A DNA stretch of 36,827 nucleotides, taken from NCBI GenBank assembly GCA_913056145.1, contig CAJXMI010000010.1, positions 1 to 36,827 of the forward strand, given 5' to 3'. The notes below the pieces were generated by a model. It was given only the letters and a program-made list of their open reading frames with translations, was not told where the DNA came from and made no database searches. The stretch comes from an uncultured Spiribacter sp. Its GTDB lineage: Bacteria > Pseudomonadota > Gammaproteobacteria > Nitrococcales > Nitrococcaceae. The translations under genes and the position numbers were made by a program. Numbering within the stretch: the stretch's first letter is position 1; every line of letters begins with the position of its first letter. Shown in pieces: positions 19,570-29,221 of the stretch.

Positions 19570-19578
19570 TGCGATAAT
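19570..19578 (+). promoter_or_regulatory. candidate extended -10 promoter for the cyclophilin gene
   Basis: TGCGATAAT (TG-n-GATAAT) lies 32 bp ahead of the cyclophilin ATG, divergent from the ubiG -10 candidate about 35 bp away. No good -35 box is visible. Confidence 0.45.
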
Positions 19579-19610
19579 CCCGGAATCTTGCAACAGGGAG
19601 TGCCTTCGCA

Positions 19611-20174
19611 ATGAAACTTTTCCCCTTGGGCGTTGCTCTTGCCGCCGCGGTAGGGACTGGCGCGGCCGGTGCCGCCAACCCGCAGGTCGTGTTTGAAACC
19701 ACTGCCGGTGATATTCGCATCGAGCTGTACGCCGAGGACGCACCGGTCACGGTCGAGAACTTTCTGACGTATGTCGATGACGGGTTCTTCGAAGGCACCG
19801 TGTTCCATCGGGTCATCCCCGGTTTTGTCATTCAGGGTGGCGGTTTCACGGCCGACATGAGCCGCAAGCCAACCCGCGAGCCGATCGTCAACGAGGCAGA
19901 CAACGGCCTCGAAAACGAGCGCGGCACGCTCTCGATGGCCCGCACCCAGGTCCGTGACAGCGCGACATCGCAGTTTTTTGTCAATCTGGCGGACAACCCG
20001 TTTCTGGATCATGGCGAGCGCGACTTCGGCTATGCGGTGTTTGCCCGCGTGGTAGACGGTATGGACGTGGTTGACCGGATCGCCGCCGGCGAGACCGCGC
20101 GCCGCAACGGCATGGCCGATGTGCCGGTCGAGCCCGTCGTGGTTGAGAACGCGCGGCGGGCAGACGGCAACTGA
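19611..20174 (+). CDS. ppiA: periplasmic cyclophilin-type peptidyl-prolyl isomerase (PpiA-like)
   Basis: This 187-residue protein has a signal peptide ([21 protein letters not shown], probable cleavage after AGA or AAN) followed by a complete cyclophilin domain. Family marks are [49 protein letters not shown] (catalytic Arg in FHRV), [15 protein letters not shown] and [15 protein letters not shown]. The export signal indicates the periplasmic PpiA type rather than cytoplasmic PpiB. The start is preceded by AGGGAG. It is the second periplasmic prolyl isomerase in the window, of a different fold from the parvulin at 9624-10463. It stands alone between the divergent ubiG unit and gyrA. Confidence 0.92.
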   Translation: MKLFPLGVALAAAVGTGAAGAANPQVVFETTAGDIRIELYAEDAPVTVENFLTYVDDGFFEGTVFHRVIPGFVIQGGGFTADMSRKPTREPIVNEADNGLENERGTLSMARTQVRDSATSQFFVNLADNPFLDHGERDFGYAVFARVVDGMDVVDRIAAGETARRNGMADVPVEPVVVENARRADGN

Positions 20175-20236
20175 CGTCGACGAGTCCCGAGCGTGCGACA
20201 AGCGGCGCCTGCAGGCTACGGCGGCGGGTGCCGGCA

Positions 20237-20245
20237 TGCTATCCT
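20237..20245 (+). promoter_or_regulatory. candidate extended -10 promoter for gyrA
   Basis: TGCTATCCT (TG-n-TATCCT) lies 45 bp ahead of the gyrA ATG in the 116-bp gap after the cyclophilin gene. There is no -35 match. A GC-only palindrome GCCTGCAGGC at 20207-20216 lies upstream without a T-run. Confidence 0.4.
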
Positions 20246-20290
20246 GTGCGTTTACCTCACGATTTCTGATCACCAGTCGAGAAGCGTCTG

Positions 20291-22837
20291 ATGTCGAGCG
20301 TCGCCAAGGAAATCCTCCCGGTCAATCTTGAAGACGAGATGCGCCAGTCCTATCTGGACTACGCCATGAGCGTCATCGTCGGACGCGCACTGCCGGATGT
20401 GCGCGATGGGCTCAAGCCGGTGCACCGGCGGGTGCTGTTCGCGATGCGCGAGCTCGGTAACGACTGGAACCGGCCGTACAAGAAGTCCGCCCGTGTGGTG
20501 GGTGACGTCATTGGTAAATACCATCCGCATGGCGACACCGCCGTGTACGACACCATCGTGCGCATGGCCCAGGACTTCTCGATGCGCTACCCACTGGTCG
20601 ACGGCCAGGGTAATTTCGGGTCCATTGACGGCGACAACGCGGCGGCCATGCGCTACACCGAGGTGCGCATGGCGCGGCTGGCGCATGAGCTGCTGGCCGA
20701 TATCGACAAGGACACGGTCGACTTTGCCGATAACTACGATGGCTCCGAGAGTGAGCCCCAGGTCCTGCCCACCCGCGTTCCCAACTTTCTGGTCAACGGT
20801 GGCTCGGGTATTGCCGTTGGCATGGCCACCAATGTCCCGCCGCACAATCTCTGTGAGGTCGTGGATGCCTGCGTGGCGCTCATCGATGACGACAGCCTCG
20901 ACATCGAGCAGCTGATGGCGATCATCCCCGGTCCTGATCTGCCAACGCGCGGGATCATCAACGGCACCGAGGGGATTCGCGAGGCCTACCGGACCGGGCG
21001 CGGCCGCATGATCATGCGCGCCCGCTGCGGGTTCGAGCACGACGATGCAAACGGCAAGACCAGCATCATCGTCCGGGAGCTGCCGTATCAGGTGAACAAG
21101 GCACGGCTGCTCGAGAAGATCGCCGAGCTGGTCAAGGAAAAGCGCCTCGAGGGCATTACCGAGCTGCGCGACGAGTCCGACAAGGACGGTATTCGTATGG
21201 TGATCGAGCTGCGGCGCGGCGAGGTGCCCGAGGTCATCCTCAACAACCTCTACCAGCAGACCCAGCTCGAGACCGTGTTTGGCATCAACATGGTTGCCCT
21301 GCACGAGGGACAGCCCCGGCAGCATAATCTCAAGGACGTGCTGACGGCGTTCATCAGCCATCGCCGCGAGGTGGTCACACGGCGCACGGTCTTCGAGCTG
21401 CGCAAGGCGCGCGACCGCGCCCATGTGCTCGAGGGCCTGGCCGTGGCACTCGCCAACATCGACCCGGTGATCGAGCTCATCAAGGCCTCGCCCACATCCG
21501 CCGATGCCAAGGCCGCGCTTGTGGCGCGTGACTGGGCGCCGGGCGTGGTCAGCGACATGCTGGCACGGGCCGGGGCCGAGGCCTCACGGCCCGAGGAGCT
21601 GGGCAGCGATGTCGGTCTGGTCAACGGCGCCTACCGCCTGACCGAGGCGCAGGCACAGGCCATCCTCGATCTGCGCCTGCATCGTCTCACCGGCCTGGAG
21701 CAGGACCGGATCGTCGATGAATACCGCGAAATCCTCGAGCGCATTGAACAGCTGCTTGCCATTCTGGGCAGCAGCGAGCGACTGATGCAGGTGATCCGCG
21801 AAGAGCTCCTCGAGATGCGTGAGCGGTTTGGTGACGAGCGGCGCTCCGAGATACTCGAAAACCGCCTCGACCTCACCATGGAAGATCTGATCCCGGAGCA
21901 GGACGTGGTGGTCACGCTCTCGCATGGTGGCTACGCCAAGTCGCAGCCGGTTGACGCGTATCAGGCCCAGCGCCGCGGCGGGAAAGGCAAGGCGGCCACG
22001 CGGATGAAGGATGAAGACTTCATCGACAAGCTCTGGGTGGCCAATAGTCACGACACGCTGCTGTGCTTCTCAAGCCACGGCAAGTGCTACTGGCTCAAGG
22101 TCTACGAGCTGCCGCACGGCAGTCGTGGCGCACGGGGCAAGCCCATCGTCAATCTGCTGCCACTCGAGAATGACGAGCGCATCAACGCGGTGCTGCCCGT
22201 CAGCAACTTCGACGACGAGCATTTTGTCTTCATGGCCACCCGGAATGGCACGATCAAGAAGACACCGCTGTCGCATTTCTCGCGGCCGCGCTCGAGCGGC
22301 ATCATTGCGCTGCACCTCGCCGACGGGGACGGGCTTGTCAACGTAGGCCTCACCGATGGCGACTGCGAGATCATGCTGTTCACCAGTGCCGGCAAGGCGA
22401 TTCGTTTCGATGAGGGGCAGGTCCGGCCCATGGGCCGGACGGCCGCCGGGGTGCGCGGCGTGCGACTCGGTGACGAGCAGGCCGTGATCCAGTGTCTGAT
22501 TCTGGACAGCGGCAATGTCCTCACGGTCACCGAAAATGGCTATGGCAAGGCGACACCGGTATCTGATTATCCGCTTCGTGGGCGTGGCGGCATGGGCGTG
22601 ATCTCGATCCAGTCCTCAGAGCGTAACGGTGCCGTGGTCGGGGCCATCCAGGTCAGCGAGGACGACGAGGTCATGCTGATCAGTAACGGCGGCACCCTTG
22701 TGCGAACGCGAGCCACCGAGATCTCGGTGCTAGGCCGCAATACGCAGGGGGTCAAGCTGATTTCGCTGAGTCGCGACGAGGCCCTGGTCGGCCTGGCACG
22801 CATAGAGTCGCTGGAGGGCGACGAGGCCAGCGACTGA
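20291..22837 (+). CDS. gyrA: DNA gyrase subunit A
   Basis: GyrA is the breakage-reunion subunit of gyrase, which introduces negative supercoils with GyrB. This 848-residue protein begins with the normal [38 protein letters not shown]. The active-site Tyr is 122 (AMRYTE). The quinolone-resistance region reads [23 protein letters not shown], with Thr at 83 and the Asp of VYD at 87. The C-terminal DNA-wrapping pinwheel starts with the GyrA box QRRGGKG (about 562). It is slightly shorter than the E. coli protein at the C-terminal tail. It is followed 45 bp later by serC in the same direction, as in Pseudomonas. Confidence 0.98.
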   Translation: MSSVAKEILPVNLEDEMRQSYLDYAMSVIVGRALPDVRDGLKPVHRRVLFAMRELGNDWNRPYKKSARVVGDVIGKYHPHGDTAVYDTIVRMAQDFSMRYPLVDGQGNFGSIDGDNAAAMRYTEVRMARLAHELLADIDKDTVDFADNYDGSESEPQVLPTRVPNFLVNGGSGIAVGMATNVPPHNLCEVVDACVALIDDDSLDIEQLMAIIPGPDLPTRGIINGTEGIREAYRTGRGRMIMRARCGFEHDDANGKTSIIVRELPYQVNKARLLEKIAELVKEKRLEGITELRDESDKDGIRMVIELRRGEVPEVILNNLYQQTQLETVFGINMVALHEGQPRQHNLKDVLTAFISHRREVVTRRTVFELRKARDRAHVLEGLAVALANIDPVIELIKASPTSADAKAALVARDWAPGVVSDMLARAGAEASRPEELGSDVGLVNGAYRLTEAQAQAILDLRLHRLTGLEQDRIVDEYREILERIEQLLAILGSSERLMQVIREELLEMRERFGDERRSEILENRLDLTMEDLIPEQDVVVTLSHGGYAKSQPVDAYQAQRRGGKGKAATRMKDEDFIDKLWVANSHDTLLCFSSHGKCYWLKVYELPHGSRGARGKPIVNLLPLENDERINAVLPVSNFDDEHFVFMATRNGTIKKTPLSHFSRPRSSGIIALHLADGDGLVNVGLTDGDCEIMLFTSAGKAIRFDEGQVRPMGRTAAGVRGVRLGDEQAVIQCLILDSGNVLTVTENGYGKATPVSDYPLRGRGGMGVISIQSSERNGAVVGAIQVSEDDEVMLISNGGTLVRTRATEISVLGRNTQGVKLISLSRDEALVGLARIESLEGDEASD

Positions 22838-22882
22838 ACCGATTCATCCACTTCTGTTTTCTAAACCGTTCTGGAGTCAAAA

Positions 22883-23965
22883 ATGACGCGCGTCTATAAC
22901 TTCAGCGCCGGCCCGGCGATTTTGCCGGAACCGGTTCTCGAGCAGGCCGCCGCCGAAATGCTCGACTGGCGGGGCTCCGGCATGTCCGTGATGGAAATGA
23001 GCCATCGCGGCAAGGAATTCGTCTCGATCGCCGAGCAGGCGGAGGCCGATCTGCGTGAGCTGCTTGCGGTGCCCGAGGGATATCGGGTGCTGTTTTTGCA
23101 GGGTGGCGCCACGGCGCAGTTTGCGGCGCTGCCGCTCAACCTGCTGGGCGCGGCCGGTAGCGTGGACTACGTCAACACCGGCAGCTGGTCCAAAAAGGCC
23201 ATTGCCGAGGCCCGAAAATACACGACGGTGAATGTCGTGGCGGAGGGGGGCACGGGTGATCCCATGGACATCCCGCCGCGCGCGGACTGGCAGTGCGACC
23301 CGGATGCCGCGTACCTGCACTACTGCGCCAACGAGACCATTACCGGTGTTGAGTTCCACGACATCCCCGATGCGGGCGATGTCCCGCTCGTCAGCGATAT
23401 GTCGTCCACCTTCCTGTCACGTCCTGTCGATGTCTCGCGCTTTGGCGTGCTGTATGCCGGCGCGCAGAAGAACTTCGGGCCGGCGGGCCTGACCGTGGTG
23501 ATCGTGCGCGAGGATCTGTTTGACCGGGTGAGCGATCGCACGCCGTCCGTGTGGGATTACCGGCGGCAGGCCGAGGCCGACTCCATGCTCAACACCCCGG
23601 CCACCTACAGCTGGTACCTGGCCGGGCTGGTCTTCCAGTGGCTCAAGCGCGAGGGCGGACTGACCGCCATGGCCGAGCGCAATGAGCGCAAGGCCGCGCG
23701 GCTGTATGCCGCCATCGATGCCTCCGATTTCTACCGCAACCCGGTTGCGCCGGGCGCGCGGTCGCTCATGAACGTGCCCTTTGTGCTGGCCGATGACAGC
23801 CTGGATGGGCGGTTTCTTGAAGAGGCCAGCGAAGCCGGTCTGAAAACCCTCAAGGGGCATCGCTCGGTCGGCGGTATGCGCGCGAGCATCTACAATGCAA
23901 TGCCGGAGTCGGGCGTGCAGGCGCTGATCGACTTCATGGCGGAATTCGAGCGAAAGCACGGCTGA
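22883..23965 (+). CDS. serC: phosphoserine aminotransferase SerC
   Basis: SerC converts 3-phosphohydroxypyruvate and glutamate to phosphoserine, and also serves pyridoxal phosphate synthesis. This 360-residue PLP enzyme opens with [20 protein letters not shown]. It has the substrate block MSHRGKEF, then [19 protein letters not shown], and the PLP lysine in [41 protein letters not shown] closes it. GGAG lies 8 nt before the ATG. It starts the serine/aromatic block and is 6 bp from the serA-like gene whose product feeds it. Confidence 0.97.
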   Translation: MTRVYNFSAGPAILPEPVLEQAAAEMLDWRGSGMSVMEMSHRGKEFVSIAEQAEADLRELLAVPEGYRVLFLQGGATAQFAALPLNLLGAAGSVDYVNTGSWSKKAIAEARKYTTVNVVAEGGTGDPMDIPPRADWQCDPDAAYLHYCANETITGVEFHDIPDAGDVPLVSDMSSTFLSRPVDVSRFGVLYAGAQKNFGPAGLTVVIVREDLFDRVSDRTPSVWDYRRQAEADSMLNTPATYSWYLAGLVFQWLKREGGLTAMAERNERKAARLYAAIDASDFYRNPVAPGARSLMNVPFVLADDSLDGRFLEEASEAGLKTLKGHRSVGGMRASIYNAMPESGVQALIDFMAEFERKHG

Positions 23966-23971
23966 GGATTA

Positions 23972-25141
23972 ATGCACAAGATACTCACACTCAACAACAT
24001 TTCAGCGAGGGGGCTGGATCGCCTGCCCCGCGAGCAGTTCGAGGTTGCCTCGGACATGCCCAACCCGGATGCGGTGTTGCTGCGGTCGGCCAAACTGCAC
24101 GACTGGGAGGTGCCGCCGACGCTGAAGGCGGTCGGACGTGCTGGCGCGGGGGTGAACAACATCCCCGTCGATGCCATGAGCGCGCGCGGTATCCCGGTGT
24201 TCAATGCACCGGGCGCCAATGCCAATGCCGTGAAAGAGCTGGTGCTGGCCGGCATGTTTCTGGCGGCCCGCAATATTTGCCAGGCCTGGGATTTCTCGCG
24301 TCAGCTCGACGGGGATGATGCCGCCATGAATCAGGCGGCCGAGGCCGGCAAAAAGCAATTTACCGGCTTTGAGCTGCCGGGCCGGACCCTGGGTGTGATC
24401 GGGCTCGGGGCGATTGGCGTCAATGTCGCCAACGCCGCCATGGCGCTCGGCATGAAAGTCATCGGCTATGACCCGCAGATCACCGTGCGCAGTGCCTGGA
24501 ACCTGGAGGCGGGAGTGCGGCGTGCGCACAGTGTCGACGAGGTGCTGGCCGCCGCCGATGTGGTCACGCTGCATGTCCCCGAAACCGATGACACGCGCGG
24601 CATGATCAACGGGGCACGGCTTGCGGGCGCCCGTGAGGGGCAGGTGCTTCTCAACTTTGCGCGCGCTGGCATCGTGGATCAGGCCGCCATCGCCAAGGCG
24701 CTCGATCAGGGACGGCTCACCACGTATGTGTGCGATTTCCCGTCGGAGGCCCTGACCGAACGGGCCGATGTGATTGCACTGCCGCATATTGGCGCCTCAA
24801 CGCATGAGGCGCAGGAAAACTGCGCGATCATGGCGGCCGATGAAGTCCGCGATTTCCTCGAGACCGGCAACATCGTCAACTCGGTCAATTTCCCCGAGCT
24901 CATCCTGCCGCGCAACGGCAGCGGTCATCGCCTCACGGTCGCCAATGCCAATGTGCCCAACATGCTCGGGCAGATTTCCTCGGCACTTGCGCAGGCGGGG
25001 CTTAACATCGCCGATATGTACAACAAATCGCGGGGTGAGCTGGCGTACAGTGTTGTCGATATCGACGGCGAGGTCCCCGCTGAGGTGATCGAGCGGCTGC
25101 GGGGTACCGACGGTGTGCTGGCGGTCCGCGTTATCGAATAA
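23972..25141 (+). CDS. serA: D-3-phosphoglycerate dehydrogenase SerA
   Basis: This 389-residue enzyme should oxidise 3-phosphoglycerate to 3-phosphohydroxypyruvate, the step just before SerC. The catalytic domain has GRAGAGVNNIPVDAM, the NAD motif GVIGLGAIGVNVANAA, the catalytic Arg in LLNFARAGIVD, and the His in ALPHIGASTHEAQENCA. A C-terminal ACT domain (about 318-389, LGQISSALAQAGLNIADMYNKSRG) suggests feedback by serine. The overall length matches the short PGDH type with ACT domain only. Its position between serC and pheA differs from the Pseudomonas order, where pheA follows serC directly. Spacing is 6 bp after serC and 11 bp before pheA. Confidence 0.92.
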   Translation: MHKILTLNNISARGLDRLPREQFEVASDMPNPDAVLLRSAKLHDWEVPPTLKAVGRAGAGVNNIPVDAMSARGIPVFNAPGANANAVKELVLAGMFLAARNICQAWDFSRQLDGDDAAMNQAAEAGKKQFTGFELPGRTLGVIGLGAIGVNVANAAMALGMKVIGYDPQITVRSAWNLEAGVRRAHSVDEVLAAADVVTLHVPETDDTRGMINGARLAGAREGQVLLNFARAGIVDQAAIAKALDQGRLTTYVCDFPSEALTERADVIALPHIGASTHEAQENCAIMAADEVRDFLETGNIVNSVNFPELILPRNGSGHRLTVANANVPNMLGQISSALAQAGLNIADMYNKSRGELAYSVVDIDGEVPAEVIERLRGTDGVLAVRVIE

Positions 25142-25152
25142 AGGAGAGGGTC

Positions 25153-26235
25153 GTGAGCGAGGAGGCACTTCGGGCTATCCGGCGGCGCATTGACGCCATC
25201 GACGACGACATCCTGCGGCTGGTCAACGAACGGGCCACTGCGGCGGGTGAGGTCGCTGCGGCCAAGGCGGCCGAGGGGCAGCCGGCCGATTTCTATCGAC
25301 CAGCCCGCGAGGCTGAAGTGCTTCGACGTGTGCGCGATGCCAACGCGGGTCCGCTCGCCGATGAGGACGTCACGCGGCTGTTTCGCGAAATCATGTCGGC
25401 CTGTCTTGCTCTGCAGCGGCCGCTTCGGGTGGCGTTTCTTGGTCCGGAGGGCACGTTCACGCAGGAGGCGGCCCTCAAGCATTTCGGGCATTCCATTCGC
25501 AGTCTTCCGCTCGAAGGCATTGATACCGTGTTTCGCGAGGTCGAAGCGGGTTCCGCCGAGTACGGCGTGGTGCCCGTCGAGAATTCCACCGAGGGCATGG
25601 TCACGCATACCCTTGACCGGCTGCTCTCATCGCCCTTGCAGATCGTGGGCGAGGTGGAGCTTGCCATTGTTCATAATTTTGCCTCTCTGGCCGAGGATTC
25701 GGCAGCGGTTGAACGGGTCTATTCGCATCAGCAGGGGTTGGCGCAGTGCCGTCTTTGGCTCGAGACGCACCTGCCGCGCGCCGAGCGGATTGCGGTGTCG
25801 AGCACTGCCGAGGCGGCCCGGCTTGCCGCCGCCGACCCGACTGCCGCGGCGATTGCCTCGGATGCGGCCGCGGAGCGCTACGGACTCACGGTCCGGCAGC
25901 CGGCCATCCAGGACGGCGCAGCCAATAGCACGCGCTTCCTGGTTCTGGGGCGTGAGAGCCCCGAGCCCACGGGCGAGGATAAAACGTCGCTTGTCATCGC
26001 CCGCGATAATCGCCCGGGCGGGCTGGCGGGCCTGTTGGCGCCGCTGGCGCGCTACGGGCTTAACATGACCCGGCTTGAATCCCGACCCTCGCCGGAGGGC
26101 ATGTGGGAGTACGTGTTCTTCATCGACCTGGTCGGACATGCCGAGGATCCGGACCTCAAGCGGGCACTGGGCGAGATGCAGCAGCTGGCCAGCCTGCTCA
26201 AGGTGCTGGGCTCCTACCCGCGCTCGGTGGCCTAG
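25153..26235 (+). CDS. pheA: bifunctional chorismate mutase/prephenate dehydratase (P-protein)
   Basis: This 360-residue enzyme makes phenylpyruvate from chorismate for phenylalanine. The AroQ chorismate mutase domain (about 1-85) reads LRAIRRRIDAIDDDILRLVNERA. The prephenate dehydratase domain (about 93-270) has VAFLGPEGTFTQEAALKHFG, then VPVENSTEGMVTHTLDRLL and the TRF motif in NSTRFLVLG. The ACT domain (about 283-357) contains LNMTRLESRP, the phenylalanine-binding ESRP motif, so feedback inhibition by Phe is likely. The start is GTG with GGAGAG 4 nt upstream. It is followed 9 bp later by tyrA. Confidence 0.97.
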   Translation: MSEEALRAIRRRIDAIDDDILRLVNERATAAGEVAAAKAAEGQPADFYRPAREAEVLRRVRDANAGPLADEDVTRLFREIMSACLALQRPLRVAFLGPEGTFTQEAALKHFGHSIRSLPLEGIDTVFREVEAGSAEYGVVPVENSTEGMVTHTLDRLLSSPLQIVGEVELAIVHNFASLAEDSAAVERVYSHQQGLAQCRLWLETHLPRAERIAVSSTAEAARLAAADPTAAAIASDAAAERYGLTVRQPAIQDGAANSTRFLVLGRESPEPTGEDKTSLVIARDNRPGGLAGLLAPLARYGLNMTRLESRPSPEGMWEYVFFIDLVGHAEDPDLKRALGEMQQLASLLKVLGSYPRSVA

Positions 26236-26244
26236 GGCGTCATC

Positions 26245-27159
26245 ATGGCAGGGACCGCACCACGCGTCTGTCTGGTTGGGGTGGGGTTGATTGCGGGCTC
26301 GCTGGGGCTTGCGCTTCGCGCGCGCAACTGGGCGGGCGAGATCGTGGGGCTCGGCCGACACGCCGAGCCGCTGGAGCAGGCTGTCGCACTGGGGGCCATC
26401 GACCGCTTTGCGCTCGATCCCGCCGAGGCACTGGCCGATGTGGACATCATCGTACTGGGTGTGCCGCTCGGGGCCACCCGGAGCGTGCTCGAGGCGCTCG
26501 CCCCGCATCGCCCGCCCCGGGCCATCATTACTGATGTTGGTAGCGCAAAGGGCTGTGTCGTTGCCGATGCGCAGGCCGTTCTGGGCAACGCTTGCAGCCG
26601 GTTTGTACCCGGACACCCCATCGCCGGGACCGAGCACAGCGGGGTGCAGGCGGCGTTTGCGACCCTGTTCGAGGGGCGCCGCGTTATCCTTACGCCCGAA
26701 CCCTCCACAGCGCCCGATGCCCTTGAGGCAGTTAGCGCGCTCTGGCAGACCGCAGGCGCCGAGGTGGTTACCATGTCGGTGGCGCACCACGACCAGGTGC
26801 TGGCGATCACCTCGCATCTTCCGCACATGCTCGCATTCGGGCTGGTGGACAGTCTGGCGCGTAACCCCCGGCATGACGAGATTCTGCGCTATGCGGCGGG
26901 CGGGTTTCGCGATTTCACACGGATTGCGTCGAGCGATCCGGTGATGTGGCGCGATATCTGCCTGGGCAACCGCTCGGCGCTGCTTGCCGCCCTGGCCGCC
27001 TATCGGGATGACCTGGAGCAGCTCTCGGCGTTAATCGAGGCGGCCGATGGCGAGGGGCTCGAGGGGGTGTTTCGCGCGGCTAAGCAAACCCGCGATAGCT
27101 ATCTGTCATGGTTTGAGGACCGGCAGGCACAAGAGGTAACGCATGACGGACAGTCCTGA
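26245..27159 (+). CDS. tyrA: prephenate dehydrogenase TyrA
   Basis: This 304-residue protein should oxidatively decarboxylate prephenate (or arogenate) for tyrosine. The nucleotide motif is VGVGLIAGSLGLAL; other marks are DVGSAKG, the active-site GHPIAGTEHSGVQAA, and HHDQVLAITSHLPHMLAFGLVDSL. GGFRDFTRIASSDPVMWRDI follows. There is no chorismate mutase or ACT domain. In Pseudomonas this enzyme is fused to EPSP synthase; here it is separate but the coding regions overlap by 17 bp. A hisC-type aminotransferase often found just upstream in Pseudomonas is absent. Confidence 0.94.
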   Translation: MAGTAPRVCLVGVGLIAGSLGLALRARNWAGEIVGLGRHAEPLEQAVALGAIDRFALDPAEALADVDIIVLGVPLGATRSVLEALAPHRPPRAIITDVGSAKGCVVADAQAVLGNACSRFVPGHPIAGTEHSGVQAAFATLFEGRRVILTPEPSTAPDALEAVSALWQTAGAEVVTMSVAHHDQVLAITSHLPHMLAFGLVDSLARNPRHDEILRYAAGGFRDFTRIASSDPVMWRDICLGNRSALLAALAAYRDDLEQLSALIEAADGEGLEGVFRAAKQTRDSYLSWFEDRQAQEVTHDGQS

Positions 27160-28471
27160 CCGGCAGTTTACGGTGCAACCGGGCGGGGCCTTGCGCGGGC
27201 GGCTGCGGGTGCCGGGTGATAAGTCCATCTCGCACCGGGCCGTAATGCTCGGCGCCATTGCCGATGGTGAGACCCGCGTTGAGGGGTTTCTGGAGGGCGA
27301 CGATGCCATGGCAACGCTCGCCGCCATGCGCGCTCTTGGTGTGCCTGTCGAGGGGCCCGATGACGGACGGCTTTTGATTCACGGTGTTGGGCCGCATGGG
27401 CTGAAGGCACCGTCAGCCCCCCTTGATCTGGGTAACTCCGGGACATCCATGCGGCTTTTTTGCGGGCTGCTTGCCGGGCAGGCCTTTGCCACAGAGCTTG
27501 TTGGTGATGCCTCGCTGATGCGCCGGCCCATGCGTCGAGTTACCGAGCCGCTGGCGCGCATGGGGGCTCGTATCCAGACGACCGAGGCGGGCACGGCACC
27601 GCTGCGGATCACGCCGGCCACCTCCTTGCACGGCATTGACTACGCCATGCCGGTCGCAAGTGCCCAGGTCAAGTCCGCGCTCTTGCTCGCCGGCCTGTAT
27701 GCCGAGGGTGAGACAGCGGTGAGCGAGCCGGCCGTCACCCGCGATCACACCGAGCGGATGCTCGCCTCGCTGGGTTGTCCGGTCGCCGTTGCAGGTAGCC
27801 GGGTTGCGGTGCAGGGGGGAGCCAGGCTTACCGGCGGCGCCATCAAGGTCCCTGCCGACATTTCATCGGCGGCGTTCTTTCTGGTGGGGGCAAGTATTGC
27901 CGACGGCTCCGAGCTGGTGCTCGACGACGTTGGCCTCAACCCCAGCCGAATCGGTGTTATCGAGATCCTGCGCCGTATGGGCGCCAGCATCGACATCGAG
28001 CCCGCCAGCACCGAGGGCGGTGAGCCCATCGGACGTCTCACGGTGCGCTCGGCCGCATTGCGTGGCATTGATATCCCCCGCGAGCTGGTTCCGCTCGCCA
28101 TCGACGAATTCCCGGCCATTTTTGTAGCGGCCGCCTGTGCCCGCGGCGAGACGGTGCTGGCGGGCGCCGAGGAGCTGCGCGTCAAGGAGAGCGACCGAAT
28201 CGCGGTGATGGCAGAGGGCCTGTCTGCCCTTGGCATTACGGTCGAGACCCGGCCCGATGGCCTGCGGATCGAGGGCGGGTCCCTCACCGGTGGGCGCGTG
28301 CAGGCACAGGGTGACCACCGCATCGCGATGGCCTTTGCAATGGCGGCGCTCGCCGCCGATGCGCCGATCGACATTACCGGCTGCGCCGAGGTTGATACCT
28401 CCTTTCCGGGCTTTGTCGACATGGCCGCCGCCGCGGGTCTCGGCATTACGGCTCGGGAGGTGTCGGCCTGA
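27143..28471 (+). CDS. aroA: 3-phosphoshikimate 1-carboxyvinyltransferase (EPSP synthase)
   Basis: AroA joins phosphoenolpyruvate to shikimate 3-phosphate in the common aromatic pathway. This 442-residue protein has VPGDKSISHRAVMLGAIADGET, then LDLGNSGTSMRLFCGLL, RRPMRRVTEPLARMGA, SAQVKSALLLAGLYA and ELRVKESDRI. GDKSISHR together with NSGT and SAQVK fits the class II group rather than the enteric class I form (GSKSVSNR, NAGTAMR). Class II enzymes are often less sensitive to glyphosate; that is family knowledge and untested here. It starts inside the end of tyrA, and its TGA overlaps the cmk ATG by one base. Confidence 0.97.
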   Translation: MTDSPDRQFTVQPGGALRGRLRVPGDKSISHRAVMLGAIADGETRVEGFLEGDDAMATLAAMRALGVPVEGPDDGRLLIHGVGPHGLKAPSAPLDLGNSGTSMRLFCGLLAGQAFATELVGDASLMRRPMRRVTEPLARMGARIQTTEAGTAPLRITPATSLHGIDYAMPVASAQVKSALLLAGLYAEGETAVSEPAVTRDHTERMLASLGCPVAVAGSRVAVQGGARLTGGAIKVPADISSAAFFLVGASIADGSELVLDDVGLNPSRIGVIEILRRMGASIDIEPASTEGGEPIGRLTVRSAALRGIDIPRELVPLAIDEFPAIFVAAACARGETVLAGAEELRVKESDRIAVMAEGLSALGITVETRPDGLRIEGGSLTGGRVQAQGDHRIAMAFAMAALAADAPIDITGCAEVDTSFPGFVDMAAAAGLGITAREVSA

Positions 28472-29163
28472 TGGCGACCGCACCCGTGGTCACGGTGGAC
28501 GGACCCGGAGGCGCGGGGAAGGGCACCATTGCCCGCGCCGTGGCGCGACGGCTTGGCTGGCATTTTCTGGATAGCGGCGCCATCTACCGGCTCCTGGCGC
28601 TCGCCTCGCTGCGCAGTCGCACGGCGGCGGATGACCTGGCCGCACTCGATGCACAGGCGCGCGCGCTCGATATCGCCTTTCCAACCCATGGCGCCAATGC
28701 GGATGAGGTGATGCTTGACGGGGATACGGTCACTGCGGCCATTCGTGAGGAAGCCTGTGGCGAGCGTGCCTCGGTGCTTGCGGCGCTGCCGATCGTGCGG
28801 GCCGCCTTGCTCGAGCGCCAGCGGGCGTTTCGCGGTCCGCCCGGGCTGGTCGCTGACGGCCGGGATATGGGCACGGTGGTTTTCCCGGATGCCGAGGTGA
28901 AGGTGTTCCTTACGGCAAGCGTGGAAGAGCGGGCCCGAAGGCGCCATAAGCAGTTGATGGAGCAGGGTGTCAGTGCTAACCTCGCGGGTCTTCTGGAGGA
29001 GTTGCGGGCGCGTGACGAGCGGGATATGAACCGCCCTGTAGCGCCGCTCAAACCCGCCGAAGATGCGATCACCATTGATTCGACCGGCATGGCCATCGAT
29101 GCAGTGATCAACAGGGTGCTGGCGCTCGTGCACGAGCGCTGTGGCACTACGGGCGCCGAGTAG
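28471..29163 (+). CDS. cmk: cytidylate kinase
   Basis: Cmk phosphorylates CMP and dCMP to the diphosphates. The 230-residue protein has the P-loop [19 protein letters not shown] (about 11-29), then [13 protein letters not shown], the block [24 protein letters not shown], and [39 protein letters not shown] follows as in the family. The cmk-rpsA linkage is widely conserved in bacteria. Translation is probably coupled to aroA through the TGATG junction. Confidence 0.97.
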   Translation: MATAPVVTVDGPGGAGKGTIARAVARRLGWHFLDSGAIYRLLALASLRSRTAADDLAALDAQARALDIAFPTHGANADEVMLDGDTVTAAIREEACGERASVLAALPIVRAALLERQRAFRGPPGLVADGRDMGTVVFPDAEVKVFLTASVEERARRRHKQLMEQGVSANLAGLLEELRARDERDMNRPVAPLKPAEDAITIDSTGMAIDAVINRVLALVHERCGTTGAE

Positions 29164-29188
29164 CGGCGCGTTTGTTCAACTAACCACA

Positions 29189-29205
29189 GGATCGGCTAAC
29201 GATCC
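29189..29205 (+). promoter_or_regulatory. rpsA leader hairpin
   Basis: GGATCG (29189-29194) pairs perfectly with CGATCC (29200-29205) around the loop GCTAA, 16 nt before the rpsA ATG. The translation start has no strong Shine-Dalgarno, only a GGA at 29207-29209. Gammaproteobacterial rpsA leaders are known to fold into hairpins and to be translationally repressed by S1 itself. I infer the same type of control here. Confidence 0.5.
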
Positions 29206-29221
29206 CGGAATCATTCAGCCC

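Noticed and set aside
20207-20216. GCCTGCAGGC palindrome after the cyclophilin gene as a terminator
   Set aside because: A 10-bp palindrome leaves no loop after base pairing and no T-run follows.
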